Of a stretch of 64,000 nucleotides of DNA, positions 25,443 to 32,859 are shown piece after piece. The translations under genes were made by a program, and so were the position numbers. The notes under the pieces are model-generated. The model was not told the origin of the DNA and did not search any database. It saw only the letters and a program-made list of their open reading frames with translations. Position 1 is the first letter of the stretch, and the number at the start of each line of letters is the position of its first letter. The DNA is taken from the NCBI RefSeq assembly GCF_900108335.1, contig NZ_FNVT01000010.1, positions 62,001-126,000 of the forward strand. Reading direction: 5' to 3'. This DNA is from Nonomuraea solani (GTDB lineage: Bacteria > Actinomycetota > Actinomycetes > Streptosporangiales > Streptosporangiaceae).

Positions 25443-25495
25443 TTGACAGGAGGCCGCGCACCCTAAATTATTATTCCTACTTGTATAGTAGGAAT
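25443..25495 (+). promoter_or_regulatory. Promoter with Rrf2/CymR-like dyad before tauE
   Basis: TTGACA (25443-25448) is followed, after 17 nt, by AATTAT (25466-25471). An inverted repeat ATTCCTAC-N7-GTAGGAAT (25473-25495) lies directly on the start region. ATTCC-N-GGAAT arms resemble sites of Rrf2-family sulfur regulators such as CymR, and an Rrf2 gene lies downstream in the same operon, suggesting autoregulation. Confidence 0.7.
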
Positions 25496-25513
25496 GGTAG
25501 GAAAGGGGAGAAC

Positions 25514-26452
25514 GTGCGAGCGCTCATCCTCCTCGGGCTGGTCGGCTTCGCGGCCCAGCTCGTCGACGGCAGCCTGGGCATGGCCTATGGCGTCACTTCA
25601 ACCACGCTGCTGCTCGCCATCGGCACCAACGCCGCGGCCGCGTCCGCGACCGTGCACCTGGCCGAGATCGGCACCACGCTCGCCTCGGGCATCTCCCACT
25701 GGCGCTTCGGCAACATCGACTGGAAGGTCGTCGCCAAGATCGGCGTGCCGGGAGCCATCGGAGCCTTCGCCGGGGCGACGTTCCTGTCGAACCTGTCCAC
25801 CGAGATCGCCGCGCCGGTCATGTCGATCATCCTGCTGTCGCTGGGTGTCTACATCCTCATCCGCTTCACCGCCTTCGGGCTGCCGCGCGGCAACCTGGGC
25901 AAGCCGCTGCGCAGGCGGTTCCTGGCCCCGCTCGGCCTGCTCGCCGGCTTCGTCGACGCCACCGGCGGTGGCGGCTGGGGCCCGGTCGGCACCCCCGCCA
26001 TCCTGGCCAGCGGCCGCCTGGCCCCGCGCAAGGTGATCGGTTCCATCGACGCCAGCGAGTTCCTGGTCGCCATCGCCGCCAGCGTCGGCTTCTTCGTCGG
26101 CATCGGCTCGGAGAACATCAACTTCGCCTGGGTGGGCGTGCTGCTGCTCGGCGGCGTCATCGCCGCGCCCATCGCGGCCTGGCTGGTACGCCACATCCCG
26201 CCGCGCATCCTCGGCTCGGCGGTGGGCGGCGTCATCGTGCTGACCAACGTACGGACTCTGCTGCGCAGCGACTGGATCGACGCCTCCGGCGGCGTCCAGA
26301 CGGTCGCCTACATCGTCATCGCCGCCATCTGGGCGGCCGCCATCGCCTACTCGGTACGCGAGTACCGCCGCGACAAGGCCAACGAGTCGGTCGAGGCGGT
26401 GGACGGAGAGCTTCGCAGCCGGACCGCGGAGGAGGAAACGGCCTCGGCCTGA
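25514..26452 (+). CDS. TauE/SafE-family sulfite/organosulfonate exporter
   Basis: A 312-aa polytopic protein with the two repeated TauE halves: LVGFAAQLVDGSLGMAYGVTS near the N-terminus and LGLLAGFVDATGGGGWGPVGTPAIL in the middle, each with the G-x-[LF]-[VI]-D-[GA] entry motif. About 8 membrane helices and a charged cytosolic tail follow. The family exports sulfite or sulfonates. GTG 25514 after GGGGAG is chosen; the frame is open further upstream, but that would include the promoter. An Rrf2 gene follows after 13 nt. The cargo is probably a sulfur anion. Confidence 0.9.
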   Translation: MRALILLGLVGFAAQLVDGSLGMAYGVTSTTLLLAIGTNAAAASATVHLAEIGTTLASGISHWRFGNIDWKVVAKIGVPGAIGAFAGATFLSNLSTEIAAPVMSIILLSLGVYILIRFTAFGLPRGNLGKPLRRRFLAPLGLLAGFVDATGGGGWGPVGTPAILASGRLAPRKVIGSIDASEFLVAIAASVGFFVGIGSENINFAWVGVLLLGGVIAAPIAAWLVRHIPPRILGSAVGGVIVLTNVRTLLRSDWIDASGGVQTVAYIVIAAIWAAAIAYSVREYRRDKANESVEAVDGELRSRTAEEETASA

Positions 26453-26465
26453 GGCCCCGCCGCCC

Positions 26466-26858
26466 ATGAGAATTTCCGCCCGCACCCAGTACGCCCTCGG
26501 CGCCATGCTCGCCCTCGCCGAGGCCGGCCACCCGGTACACGCTGAACGGATCGCCGTCACGCAGGAGATTCCCCGCCGCTTCTGCGACAACATCCTGCTC
26601 CAGCTCCGCCGGGCCGGTCTCATCGAGAGCCAGCGCGGCCCCGAGGGCGGCTACTGGCTCGCCCGCCCGCCCGGGGAGATCGCGCTGGCCGACGTCATCC
26701 GCGTCACGGAAGGGGCCGAGCCCGCCGCCCGGCCCTTCCCCCGGGCGGCCGCGCCACTGACCGAGATCTGGGCCCGGCTGCGCAGCCACGAGGACGCCCT
26801 GCTGAGCGAGATCACCCTGGCCGACGTCATCACCTCCAACGGAGCGGTGAGACCCTAG
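26466..26858 (+). CDS. Rrf2-family transcriptional regulator
   Basis: A 130-aa winged-helix protein opening MRISARTQYALGAMLALAEAG, with the Rrf2 recognition helix IPRRFCDNILLQLRRAGLIES and wing RGPEGGYWLARPPGEI. Only one cysteine is present, so the three-Cys Fe-S site of IscR/NsrR is absent. That makes a CymR-like, cluster-free sensor more likely. It follows the TauE gene, and a matching dyad lies at the operon promoter. It probably represses its own operon and responds to sulfur status. Confidence 0.9.
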   Translation: MRISARTQYALGAMLALAEAGHPVHAERIAVTQEIPRRFCDNILLQLRRAGLIESQRGPEGGYWLARPPGEIALADVIRVTEGAEPAARPFPRAAAPLTEIWARLRSHEDALLSEITLADVITSNGAVRP

Positions 26859-26863
26859 AGACC

Positions 26864-27403
26864 ATGGGTTTCGGGGTACGCGAGTTCGAGCTGACGCTGA
26901 TGCACCGGATGCGCGACCTCAACGCCGCCAAGGTCGAAGAGGCCCTCGACGGCATGGGCGCCACCCGGGCCGAGCTGCGCGCCGCCCACGCCCACTGGAC
27001 CCGGCTGGCCCACGCCCCGAGGGGCCCGAAAGGGGCGGCCGCGCTGCGGATGGCGCTCGGGCCGCCCGCCTGCCGGGAGCGCCGGCCGGTCGGCAGCCTG
27101 ACCTGCGACGTGCTGCGCTGGGTGCTGCCGTCCTGGCCGGAGCTGGAGTTCGAGGCCCTGGTCGGCCCCGGCCGCGAGCTGTGGAACCAGTGGTTCGTCC
27201 GGCCCGCGGGCGGCGGCCCGCTGACCCTGCCGGAGCTGCTGCCGTGGACGTGCGTGGTGGCCGACGTCGGCATCAGCTTCCCCGGGGCCGTGCAACTGGA
27301 GGGCCCGGCGCCGCACCACTGGGCGGTCGACTTCGACCACGACGGGGTGGCATACCGGGCCCGCTTCGTCTACGGCCTGCACCAGCGCCTCGATCGCCGC
27401 TGA
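26864..27403 (+). CDS. Conserved hypothetical protein, 179 aa
   Basis: A soluble protein starting MGFGVREFELTLMHRMRDLNAAKVEEALDGM. It is helical in the first half and beta-rich in the second (LEFEALVGPG, HHWAVDFDHDGVAYRARFVYGLHQ). There is no signal, membrane segment or recognised catalytic motif. It follows the Rrf2 gene by 5 nt and is probably the last gene of that operon, but nothing ties it to sulfur chemistry. The ribosome-binding site is weak, consistent with translational coupling. Confidence 0.55.
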   Translation: MGFGVREFELTLMHRMRDLNAAKVEEALDGMGATRAELRAAHAHWTRLAHAPRGPKGAAALRMALGPPACRERRPVGSLTCDVLRWVLPSWPELEFEALVGPGRELWNQWFVRPAGGGPLTLPELLPWTCVVADVGISFPGAVQLEGPAPHHWAVDFDHDGVAYRARFVYGLHQRLDRR

Positions 27404-27420
27404 CCCCGAAGGAGGGGAGG

Positions 27421-28461
27421 CTAGCGCGGGCTCCGCACCGCCAGCAGTGCCTGGTACGCCGGCTTGGGCGCCAGGTTCTCGTCGAACAGGCACGCCGAGC
27501 CCTGCCCGGGGAACCAGCCCGGCACCCACGAGTGCCGGTCGGTGAAGCCCCAGACCGTGAGCTCGCGGCAGGCCCGCACGCTGAGGCAGTCGGTGAGCGC
27601 CCGGCTGTAGTAGCCGGCCTGCTCGGCCAGCTTCTCGGCGGTCACGGGCAGCTCCATGCGCACGTCGAGCTCGGTGACCGCGACCTCCAGGCCCAGGTCG
27701 GCGAAGCGGCGCATGACGTTGGCCCAGTCGCCCGGATAGTCGTACTGGATCCCCAGATGCCCCTGGAAGCCGGCGCCGTGGATCGGCACGCCCTGTGCCT
27801 GGAGGCCCTTGACCAGGGCCAGGGTGGTCTCGATCTTGGGGGCGTTCCACTCCAGGTTGTAGTCGTTGATGTAGAGCTTGGCGCGCGGGTCGGCGCGGTG
27901 CGCCCAGCGGAAGGCGTCGGCGATGTAGCCGGGGCCGAGGTGGGTCAGCCAGATGCTCGGCCGCATCGTGCCGTCGTCCTGGACGACCTCGTTGACCACG
28001 TCCCACGCCCTGATCTTGCCCTTGTAGCGGCGGACCTGGGTGGTGATGTGGTCACGCAGGATCGACCGCAGCTCGCCGGCGTCGATGGAGCCGTCGGCGA
28101 CCCCGGCGGTCAGCCAGGCGGGGAGCTGGTTGTGCCAGACGAGGGTGTGGCCGCGTACCTGCTGGCGGTTGCGGCGGGCGCTGTCGACGAGGGCGTCGGC
28201 GTCGGCCCAGGTGAACACGCCCCGTTCCGGCTCCACCGACTCCCACTTCATCGCGTTCTCGGCGGTGACGTGGCTGAACTCGCGGTTGAGCGTCTTGTGG
28301 TAGTCGGCCTCGGCACGCAGGGCGGCGATGTCCACCGCGGAGCCGATCTTGATGCCGTGCTGCTGCGCGAGCTGGCGCAGGTCGCGCGGCGGGCGAGGAT
28401 GGGCGTACGCGGGGGCGGGGGCGGCGAGGACGAGCGCGAGGGCGATGAGGAGTGGCTTCAC
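27421..28461 (-). CDS. Secreted endo-1,4-beta-xylanase, GH10
   Basis: From GTG 28461 (GGAGG 7 nt upstream) the protein is 346 aa: signal peptide (VKPLLIALALVLAAPAPAYA) and a single GH10 barrel. Substrate and catalytic motifs are intact: FSHVTAENAMKWESVEP, RGHTLVWHNQLPAWL, acid/base Glu158 in WDVVNEVVQDDG, YINDYNLE, GFQGHLG, and nucleophile Glu264 in VTELDVRMELP. It ends with FTDRHSWVPG. No carbohydrate-binding module follows. It cleaves xylan backbones outside the cell. The longer start at 28515 would place the operator inside the coding sequence and give a poor signal peptide, so it is rejected. Confidence 0.93.
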   Translation of the reverse strand: MKPLLIALALVLAAPAPAYAHPRPPRDLRQLAQQHGIKIGSAVDIAALRAEADYHKTLNREFSHVTAENAMKWESVEPERGVFTWADADALVDSARRNRQQVRGHTLVWHNQLPAWLTAGVADGSIDAGELRSILRDHITTQVRRYKGKIRAWDVVNEVVQDDGTMRPSIWLTHLGPGYIADAFRWAHRADPRAKLYINDYNLEWNAPKIETTLALVKGLQAQGVPIHGAGFQGHLGIQYDYPGDWANVMRRFADLGLEVAVTELDVRMELPVTAEKLAEQAGYYSRALTDCLSVRACRELTVWGFTDRHSWVPGWFPGQGSACLFDENLAPKPAYQALLAVRSPR

Positions 28462-28482
28462 CGATGGCCTCCGAAGCAGGTT

Positions 28483-28495
28483 CCGAAAGTTTCGG
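28483..28495. promoter_or_regulatory. Xylan-type LacI operator CCGAAAGTTTCGG
   Basis: Six-base arms CCGAAA/TTTCGG around a central G, 22 bp before the xylanase GTG. The sequence matches the palindrome known before Streptomyces xylanase genes and bound by LacI-family xylan regulators (XlnR/BxlR type). It predicts xylo-oligosaccharide induction by a LacI protein encoded elsewhere. Confidence 0.85.
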
Positions 28496-28611
28496 ATATA
28501 TGTCGATAATTTCACCGGTCGCCGGAACGGTAAGCGCTCCGAAGCCTTCCGTCAACCCGCGTGAACCCGGCGGCCCTCTCGTCCGACTGTGCTGGGTGAC
28601 GGGAGGCCGAG

Positions 28612-29136
28612 ATGATCGATGAACTGCTGGTGGTGCGGGCTCAATTGGGTGAGCGCGCGGCATTGGCCGAGCTGGTGCACCGTTGGCGGGTGCCGGTGTG
28701 GACGTACGCCCGGCGCATGCTGGACGCCGAGCGGGCCGACGACGTGGCCCAGGAGATCTGGCTGGCCGTGATCCGCGGCCTGCCCCGGCTGCGCGAGCCA
28801 GGCCGGTTCAGGCCCTGGCTGTTCACCATCGCCCGAAGGTCGGTCGCCGAGCGCCTGCGCGGCGAGTACGCCGAGGCCGAGGCGCACGCCGGGGCGGAGC
28901 CGCCGGTCGCCGAGGACCTGGCGGGCGCGGTGGTGGAACGGGCCGACCTCATGGCCGTGCTGGCCGGCCTGCCGGTGCTGGAACGGGAGATCGTCGTCCT
29001 GTTCTACCTGGAGGACCTCACGGTGCAGGACTGCGCCCAGGTCTGCGGGATCCCGGTGGGCACGGTCAAATCCCGGCTCAGCCGGGCCCGTCGCCTGCTA
29101 CGCGAGCTACTGACGGAGAAGGGACACAGATCATGA
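28612..29136 (+). CDS. ECF RNA polymerase sigma factor
   Basis: A 174-aa sigma factor with only regions 2 and 4. Region 2: ALAELVHRWRVPVWTYARRML, DDVAQEIWLAVIRGLPRLRE and FRPWLFTIARR. Region 4: GLPVLEREIVVLFYLEDLTVQDCAQVCGI then VGTVKSRLSRARRLLRELL. The downstream membrane protein starts inside its stop codon, the usual place for an anti-sigma factor. Its target promoters are not apparent. The start follows a GGGAGG and begins MIDELLVVRAQ. Confidence 0.92.
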   Translation: MIDELLVVRAQLGERAALAELVHRWRVPVWTYARRMLDAERADDVAQEIWLAVIRGLPRLREPGRFRPWLFTIARRSVAERLRGEYAEAEAHAGAEPPVAEDLAGAVVERADLMAVLAGLPVLEREIVVLFYLEDLTVQDCAQVCGIPVGTVKSRLSRARRLLRELLTEKGHRS

Positions 29137-29615
29137 TGAACGAGGAGCCGCGCCTGTCGGCGCGGGAGCTGATGGAGCGCCTGGACCCCTCGCTGTCGCG
29201 GCGGACCCGCGTCAGGGCGGTGGCCGCGCTGGTGGCCGGGCTGGCCGGGACGGTCTTCATCGCGGCGCTGTGGGGGAGCGAGCCCGGCCCGCTGCCCGGC
29301 CGCACACAGGTGGCGTTCGGGCTCTTCACCGCCTTCTGCCTGGCCTGGACCTGCTACGGCGGCTGGCTGCTCAAGCACAGGGTGCCGCTGTTCGCCACCG
29401 AGCGGGTGATCGCCGCCTGGGTCGCCGTGGCGGCCTCGACCACCACGACCGCGCTCGTGGCGACGATCGCGGCGCAGCGCGGCACAGGTCTGGCGCTCCC
29501 GCTCGTGGTGGGGCTGGTGTTCGTCGCCGCCGCGCTGACGCTGGCCGTCCGCGCGCACGCCCACCGCGGCGCCCTGCTGCGCCGCATGCGGGAACTGACC
29601 GGTGAGAAGGAGTGA
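29133..29615 (+). CDS. Membrane protein coupled to the ECF sigma factor
   Basis: A 160-aa protein with an N-terminal cytosolic stretch of about 30 residues (NEEPRLSARELMERLDPSLSRRTR) and four membrane helices (AVAALVAGLAGTVFIAAL, VAFGLFTAFCLAWTCYGGWLL, IAAWVAVAASTTTTALVATI, LPLVVGLVFVAAALTLAV), then a basic tail. ATG 29133 overlaps the sigma stop as ATGA. It may be a membrane anti-sigma factor binding sigma with its N-terminal segment, but no zinc motif (HxxxCxxC) is present. Confidence 0.65.
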   Translation: MMNEEPRLSARELMERLDPSLSRRTRVRAVAALVAGLAGTVFIAALWGSEPGPLPGRTQVAFGLFTAFCLAWTCYGGWLLKHRVPLFATERVIAAWVAVAASTTTTALVATIAAQRGTGLALPLVVGLVFVAAALTLAVRAHAHRGALLRRMRELTGEKE

Positions 29616-29617
29616 GG

Positions 29618-29992
29618 CTAGCGGTCGGGTGACGACAGCAGTTCGCTGGCGGCAGCGACCGACTCGCACGTGCGGAACCGCTTGTGCAACCCCGTCATCC
29701 GCAGCAGCCGGGTCAGTCGCGGCTGGGTGCCGCTCAGCACGAGGTGGCCGTGCGCCGCCTCGACCGTGTTGGCCGCCCAGATCAAGGTGTTCAGGCCGGA
29801 GGAGTCGCAGAAGTCGACCGCCGCCAGGTCGACGATGACGAGCGGCGGGGTGGGATTGGCCATGGCCTGCCCCAGACCGCGGCGGAACTCGATGACCGAG
29901 GCCAGGTCCAGCTCTCCCATCACACTCATCACGGCGGCGTCGTCGCTCTGCGTGACGACCCAGGAGAAGCCTGTCCGGTCAACGCTTCCCAT
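29618..29992 (-). CDS. STAS-domain anti-sigma factor antagonist
   Basis: A 124-aa single STAS domain. It has MSVMGELDLASVIEFRRGL, then VIVDLAAVDFCDSSGLNTLIW with the phosphorylatable serine in DSSGLN, and a C-terminal helix RLLRMTGLHKRFRTCESV. SpoIIAA/RsbV-type proteins sequester an anti-sigma kinase when unphosphorylated. No kinase gene lies next to it; the SpoIIE-type phosphatase at 21288-22325 is a possible activator. It is convergent with the sigma/membrane protein pair. Confidence 0.9.
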   Translation of the reverse strand: MGSVDRTGFSWVVTQSDDAAVMSVMGELDLASVIEFRRGLGQAMANPTPPLVIVDLAAVDFCDSSGLNTLIWAANTVEAAHGHLVLSGTQPRLTRLLRMTGLHKRFRTCESVAAASELLSSPDR

Positions 29993-30119
29993 TCCACTCC
30001 TCCGCCTGGCATGGACCTGCGCACATCACCTCTCATCATTGCACGGTGCAATTAAGCGGGGAAGCTTGCTTCGGGTGAGAGTGCCGATCGGGGCGGGGCG
30101 GACGTGTACAACAGTGGCT

Positions 30120-30623
30120 ATGGCTGACGATGAGGGTCCGGCGCAGGGGGAGGATCAATCCGCCGTCGTCTCGGCGGTCCTGGCCGGGTCGAGGCTGCTG
30201 GTCGCGGTGGCCGCGCGGTCGCTGGCGGCGGTCGAGGACAAGGTCACGCTGGCGCAGTTCCGGATGCTGGTGGTGCTCGCCGGGCACGGTGAGACGAAGC
30301 TGGTCACCATGGCTGAGCTGCTCGGCGTCAACTCCTCCACGGCCATGCGCATGGCCGACCGTCTGGCCGGCACCGGGCTGATGGTGCGGGAGGTCAACCC
30401 GCACAACCGGCGGGAGAGCCTGATGCGGCTGACGGAGGAGGGGAGGCGCATCGTCGATCAGGTGATGGCGCACCGCCGGGAGGAGATCGGCGCGATCGTG
30501 TCACGGATGACCGAGGCGCAGCGGCACGCGCTGATCTCGGCCATGCAGGCGTTCAACGAGGCGGGCGGCGAGGGGCCGACGCACCCGCAGCACCCGCTCG
30601 GCTGGGCCGACGCGAGCGTCTAG
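30120..30623 (+). CDS. MarR-family transcriptional regulator
   Basis: A 167-aa winged-helix protein from ATG 30120. It has LAQFRMLVVLAGHGETKLVTMAELLGVNSSTAMRMADRLAGTG, then the wing MVREVNPHNRRESLMRLTEEGRRIVDQV. That is the MarR architecture, dimerising through terminal helices. No adjacent divergent target is obvious: the STAS gene lies 128 bp away on the other strand and could be the target. The frame is open upstream, but this start gives the normal size. The ligand is unknown. Confidence 0.88.
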   Translation: MADDEGPAQGEDQSAVVSAVLAGSRLLVAVAARSLAAVEDKVTLAQFRMLVVLAGHGETKLVTMAELLGVNSSTAMRMADRLAGTGLMVREVNPHNRRESLMRLTEEGRRIVDQVMAHRREEIGAIVSRMTEAQRHALISAMQAFNEAGGEGPTHPQHPLGWADASV

Positions 30624-31450
30624 GCCGACGGCGTGGGGAAGCTCTCCGGGGTGGTCAGCCCGGTGCTCTCCAGGAGACGCTGGTGGTTCAGCACCGCGGC
30701 GTTGGCCTGCTCGGAGAAGCGGCGTACGAGGGTGTTCTGGGTGCTGCCGCGGACGGTGCCGATCAGCACGAAGATCTGGCCGTGGGCCAGGCGCAGCCAT
30801 TTGACGTACGTGGCGTCGTAGGCCGAGCCCGACTTGGCGGAAATGTCGGTCATCCAGGAGGCCTGCTGCGTGGTCGGCTTCACCGGCAGCTTGACCTTGA
30901 GCTGGGTGGCGAGCTTGCGGACCTGCTGGTCGAGCGTGTGATGCTGGCTCGCGATCTCCGCGCTGACCTTGCGGACGCGGTCGGTGCTGGCCCGCTGGAT
31001 GGCCTCCTGGGCGATCACCATCTCCCAGAGGGTCGCGAGACGGACCTTCTTGATGAGATCCCGGTCGGCTTCGGACAGCGGCCCCCACTTGGTCTGCCAC
31101 GTGCCGCCCTTCTCACCGGGCGCCGCCGACGCCGAGGGCGCCGCCGAAGCGCCGGGCGTGCTCGTGCCGCCCACCTCGACCGCACCATCGGTGGGTGTGT
31201 TCCCGCCGCCGACTTCGACCGCGCCGTCGGTGGGTGTGTCCGTGCCGCCGACCTCGACCGCGCCGTCGGTGGGAGTGCCGGTGTCCTCCGGCTCCGTCGG
31301 GCCGGTCGTGTCCTCCACCTCGACGGCCGCCGGCGCGGTTTCGAGCGGAGGCAGGTTCGCGGGTGGCGATGGGGCGTAGGTGGCACAGGCGGTCAGTGAC
31401 AAGAGGGCGGCAACGCCGCTAACGGTGTGGAGGCCCCAAGGCAAGCGCAT
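30620..31450 (-). CDS. DUF4142 lipoprotein with a repeated linker
   Basis: A 276-aa protein with a lipobox (SLTACATYAPS), a Pro/Thr/Glu-rich linker of three near-identical TPTDGAVEVGG units (about residues 58-98), an Ala/Pro stretch, and a C-terminal helical DUF4142 (ferritin-like) domain. The domain runs from LSEADRDLIKKVRLATLWEM through IASQHHTLDQQVRKLA to ANAAVLNHQRLLES. DUF4142 proteins are exported and of unclear function; the paired His/Glu helices suggest possible metal binding. The linker likely spans cell-wall distance. The stop codon overlaps that of the convergent marR gene (CTAG). Confidence 0.85.
   Translation of the reverse strand: MRLPWGLHTVSGVAALLSLTACATYAPSPPANLPPLETAPAAVEVEDTTGPTEPEDTGTPTDGAVEVGGTDTPTDGAVEVGGGNTPTDGAVEVGGTSTPGASAAPSASAAPGEKGGTWQTKWGPLSEADRDLIKKVRLATLWEMVIAQEAIQRASTDRVRKVSAEIASQHHTLDQQVRKLATQLKVKLPVKPTTQQASWMTDISAKSGSAYDATYVKWLRLAHGQIFVLIGTVRGSTQNTLVRRFSEQANAAVLNHQRLLESTGLTTPESFPTPSA
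31165..31281. repeat. Three 39-bp repeats in the DUF4142 linker
   Basis: On the minus strand three consecutive units encode TPTDGAVEVGG followed by TD, GN or TS. DNA identity between units is high, indicating recent expansion, and the 39-bp length keeps the frame. Such linkers often vary in copy number between strains. Confidence 0.75.
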
Positions 31451-31540
31451 GTGCCGTCATCCCCTTCTGGATTGGGTTCATGAAGGGGTACGCGGCATGG
31501 TACGGAAGTGTTCATTGCACTGGGCAAGAATCGAGCGGCA

Positions 31541-32032
31541 TCAGTGATGCAGGGTCGGTCCCAGCAGGTTCTCGTACAGCTCGTAGCCCACGAACAGGAC
31601 TACGGGCACGCCGACCGCGATCAGCAGGCGCCGGGGCGGCGCCGCCCGTTCGAGGGGCACGCTGATCTCCTTGACCGGCTGGACGGGGACGTCGGCCAGC
31701 GCCACGGGCTCGGGCGGCGCCATCAGCTCGGGATGGCGCGTCAGGTAACCCGCGGGGAACGACGTCGTGTGGTACGCGCCGCAGGCCGGGCAGTCCGTAC
31801 CCGACCAGGGTGGCTGCACGGTCACCCCCGAGCTCAGCCAGATCTCCACCTCGTTGCCGTGATCGTCGGTCAGATGACGGACGACGTAGTCCGCCTCCCA
31901 GACGAACAGGCACCGCAGGCACTCGAAAGGCCAGGATTCGCGGGTTTCGAATCCGTCGCGCACGAGGAACCACCCCCGGCTGGGCGAGGAACTACCGCTT
32001 CGAGTGTCCGTCTCGTTCTCTACGCCCTGCAA
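31541..32032 (-). CDS. Zinc-ribbon membrane-anchored hypothetical protein
   Basis: A 163-aa protein with two cysteine pairs: FECLRCLFVWEA near residue 37 and GTDCPACGAYHTT near residue 80, the arrangement of a zinc ribbon. HLTDDHGNEVEIW lies between them. A C-terminal membrane helix follows (RLLIAVGVPVVLFVGYELY) with a short outer tail. The start is uncertain: TTG 32032 lacks a good ribosome-binding site, and a later GTG after a G-rich stretch is possible. The function is unknown; such proteins may be membrane-tethered nucleic-acid or protein binders. Confidence 0.55.
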   Translation of the reverse strand: MQGVENETDTRSGSSSPSRGWFLVRDGFETRESWPFECLRCLFVWEADYVVRHLTDDHGNEVEIWLSSGVTVQPPWSGTDCPACGAYHTTSFPAGYLTRHPELMAPPEPVALADVPVQPVKEISVPLERAAPPRRLLIAVGVPVVLFVGYELYENLLGPTLHH

Positions 32033-32080
32033 GGAGGGGTTATGACACAGACAGCCATAGAATGTTCACCTCGTGTCATG

Positions 32081-32431
32081 TTAGGTGGTGGCCGCGGCGA
32101 CGGCCTGGTCGACCGTCTCGTGCGTGGCCATGTGCGTTCCGACGCCGGTGATCTCCACCAGCCGGGCGGGCAGCGGCTGCAGACAGGCCAGTCGCAGCTC
32201 ACCGCCCGCCTCCAGGCTGGAACGGCGGCACAGCAGCAGGGCGCGCAGGCCACTGCTGTCCAGGAAGGTCAGCTTCGCCAGATCGAACACCACCTGATCG
32301 GCGGGATCGCCGAGGCACCGGCCGAGATAGGCGGGCAGGTGCTCGTAGTTGGTGGTGTCCAGCTCTCCCGCCAGGGCGATCACCGTCACGCCCGGCAGAT
32401 GCCGGTGGGTCAGCCTCAGCGCGGCTGCCAT
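32081..32431 (-). CDS. STAS-domain protein (anti-sigma factor antagonist)
   Basis: A 116-aa STAS domain. It has TVIALAGELDTTNYEHLPAYL, then VVFDLAKLTFLDSSGLRALLL with the conserved DSSGLR serine, and LEITGVGTHMATHETVDQA-type C-terminal residues. It is shorter than, and distinct from, the STAS protein at 29618, and its orientation is independent. No partner kinase lies beside it, so its sigma factor is unknown. ATG 32431 follows an in-frame GTG that could also serve. Confidence 0.88.
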   Translation of the reverse strand: MAAALRLTHRHLPGVTVIALAGELDTTNYEHLPAYLGRCLGDPADQVVFDLAKLTFLDSSGLRALLLCRRSSLEAGGELRLACLQPLPARLVEITGVGTHMATHETVDQAVAAATT

Positions 32432-32533
32432 CACGTCTCCCGATCAGTTGGGACCATCGGGTACGCCCTGCGAAGGGCGCTCCCAGGCTAACGTCCCAGG
32501 AGGACTACCGGAATGGTGCCGGAGCGGCGGATC

Positions 32534-32770
32534 TCAGGTGGCCGAGGGCTCCAGCGGGGCCCGCTCCTGGGGGTTGAGCGCCAGGAAGGCCATCCCCGCC
32601 AGCGCGCGCCCGCCAGGTCGGCCAGCAGCCAGACCCAGATCATCGACCAGTCGAACAGGCCCATCGTGGCCGCCCCGATGGCCGCGGCGGGGTTGAAGGC
32701 GCCGCCGGAGATGCCGCCCACCGCGAACGCCCCGGCCGCGACCGATGAACTCCGTGACGTAGCTGCGCAC
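32534..32770 (-). pseudogene. Aquaporin/MIP channel pseudogene with internal deletion
   Basis: On the minus strand GTG 32770 follows GGGAGG and starts VRSYVTEFIG, the classic MIP N-terminus. The next bases jump, in another frame, to AAGAFAVGGISGGAFNPAAA then MGLFDWSMIWVWLLADLAGA, the second NPA half of the channel. A second frame change near the LAGA codons gives ALAGMAFLALNPQE and the stop at 32534. Roughly 120-140 central residues, including the first NPA loop, are missing. So this is a decayed gene with a deletion and two frame breaks, not a short channel. Confidence 0.9.
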
Positions 32771-32859
32771 GACGAACCTCCCCATGTGTTGACCCCCGGC
32801 ACGGCCATGCTGAAGAGGCGGCATCCGCATCGTGCCACCGGCCCGCCGAGCCGGGAACG

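Noticed and set aside
28462..28515. Longer xylanase start at 28515
   Set aside because: It would place the CCGAAAGTTTCGG operator inside the coding region and spoil the signal peptide; GTG 28461 has a perfect GGAGG.
32488..32838. Short functional aquaporin-like channel
   Set aside because: No single frame contains both the N-terminus and the NPA half; the first NPA loop is missing, so it is a pseudogene.
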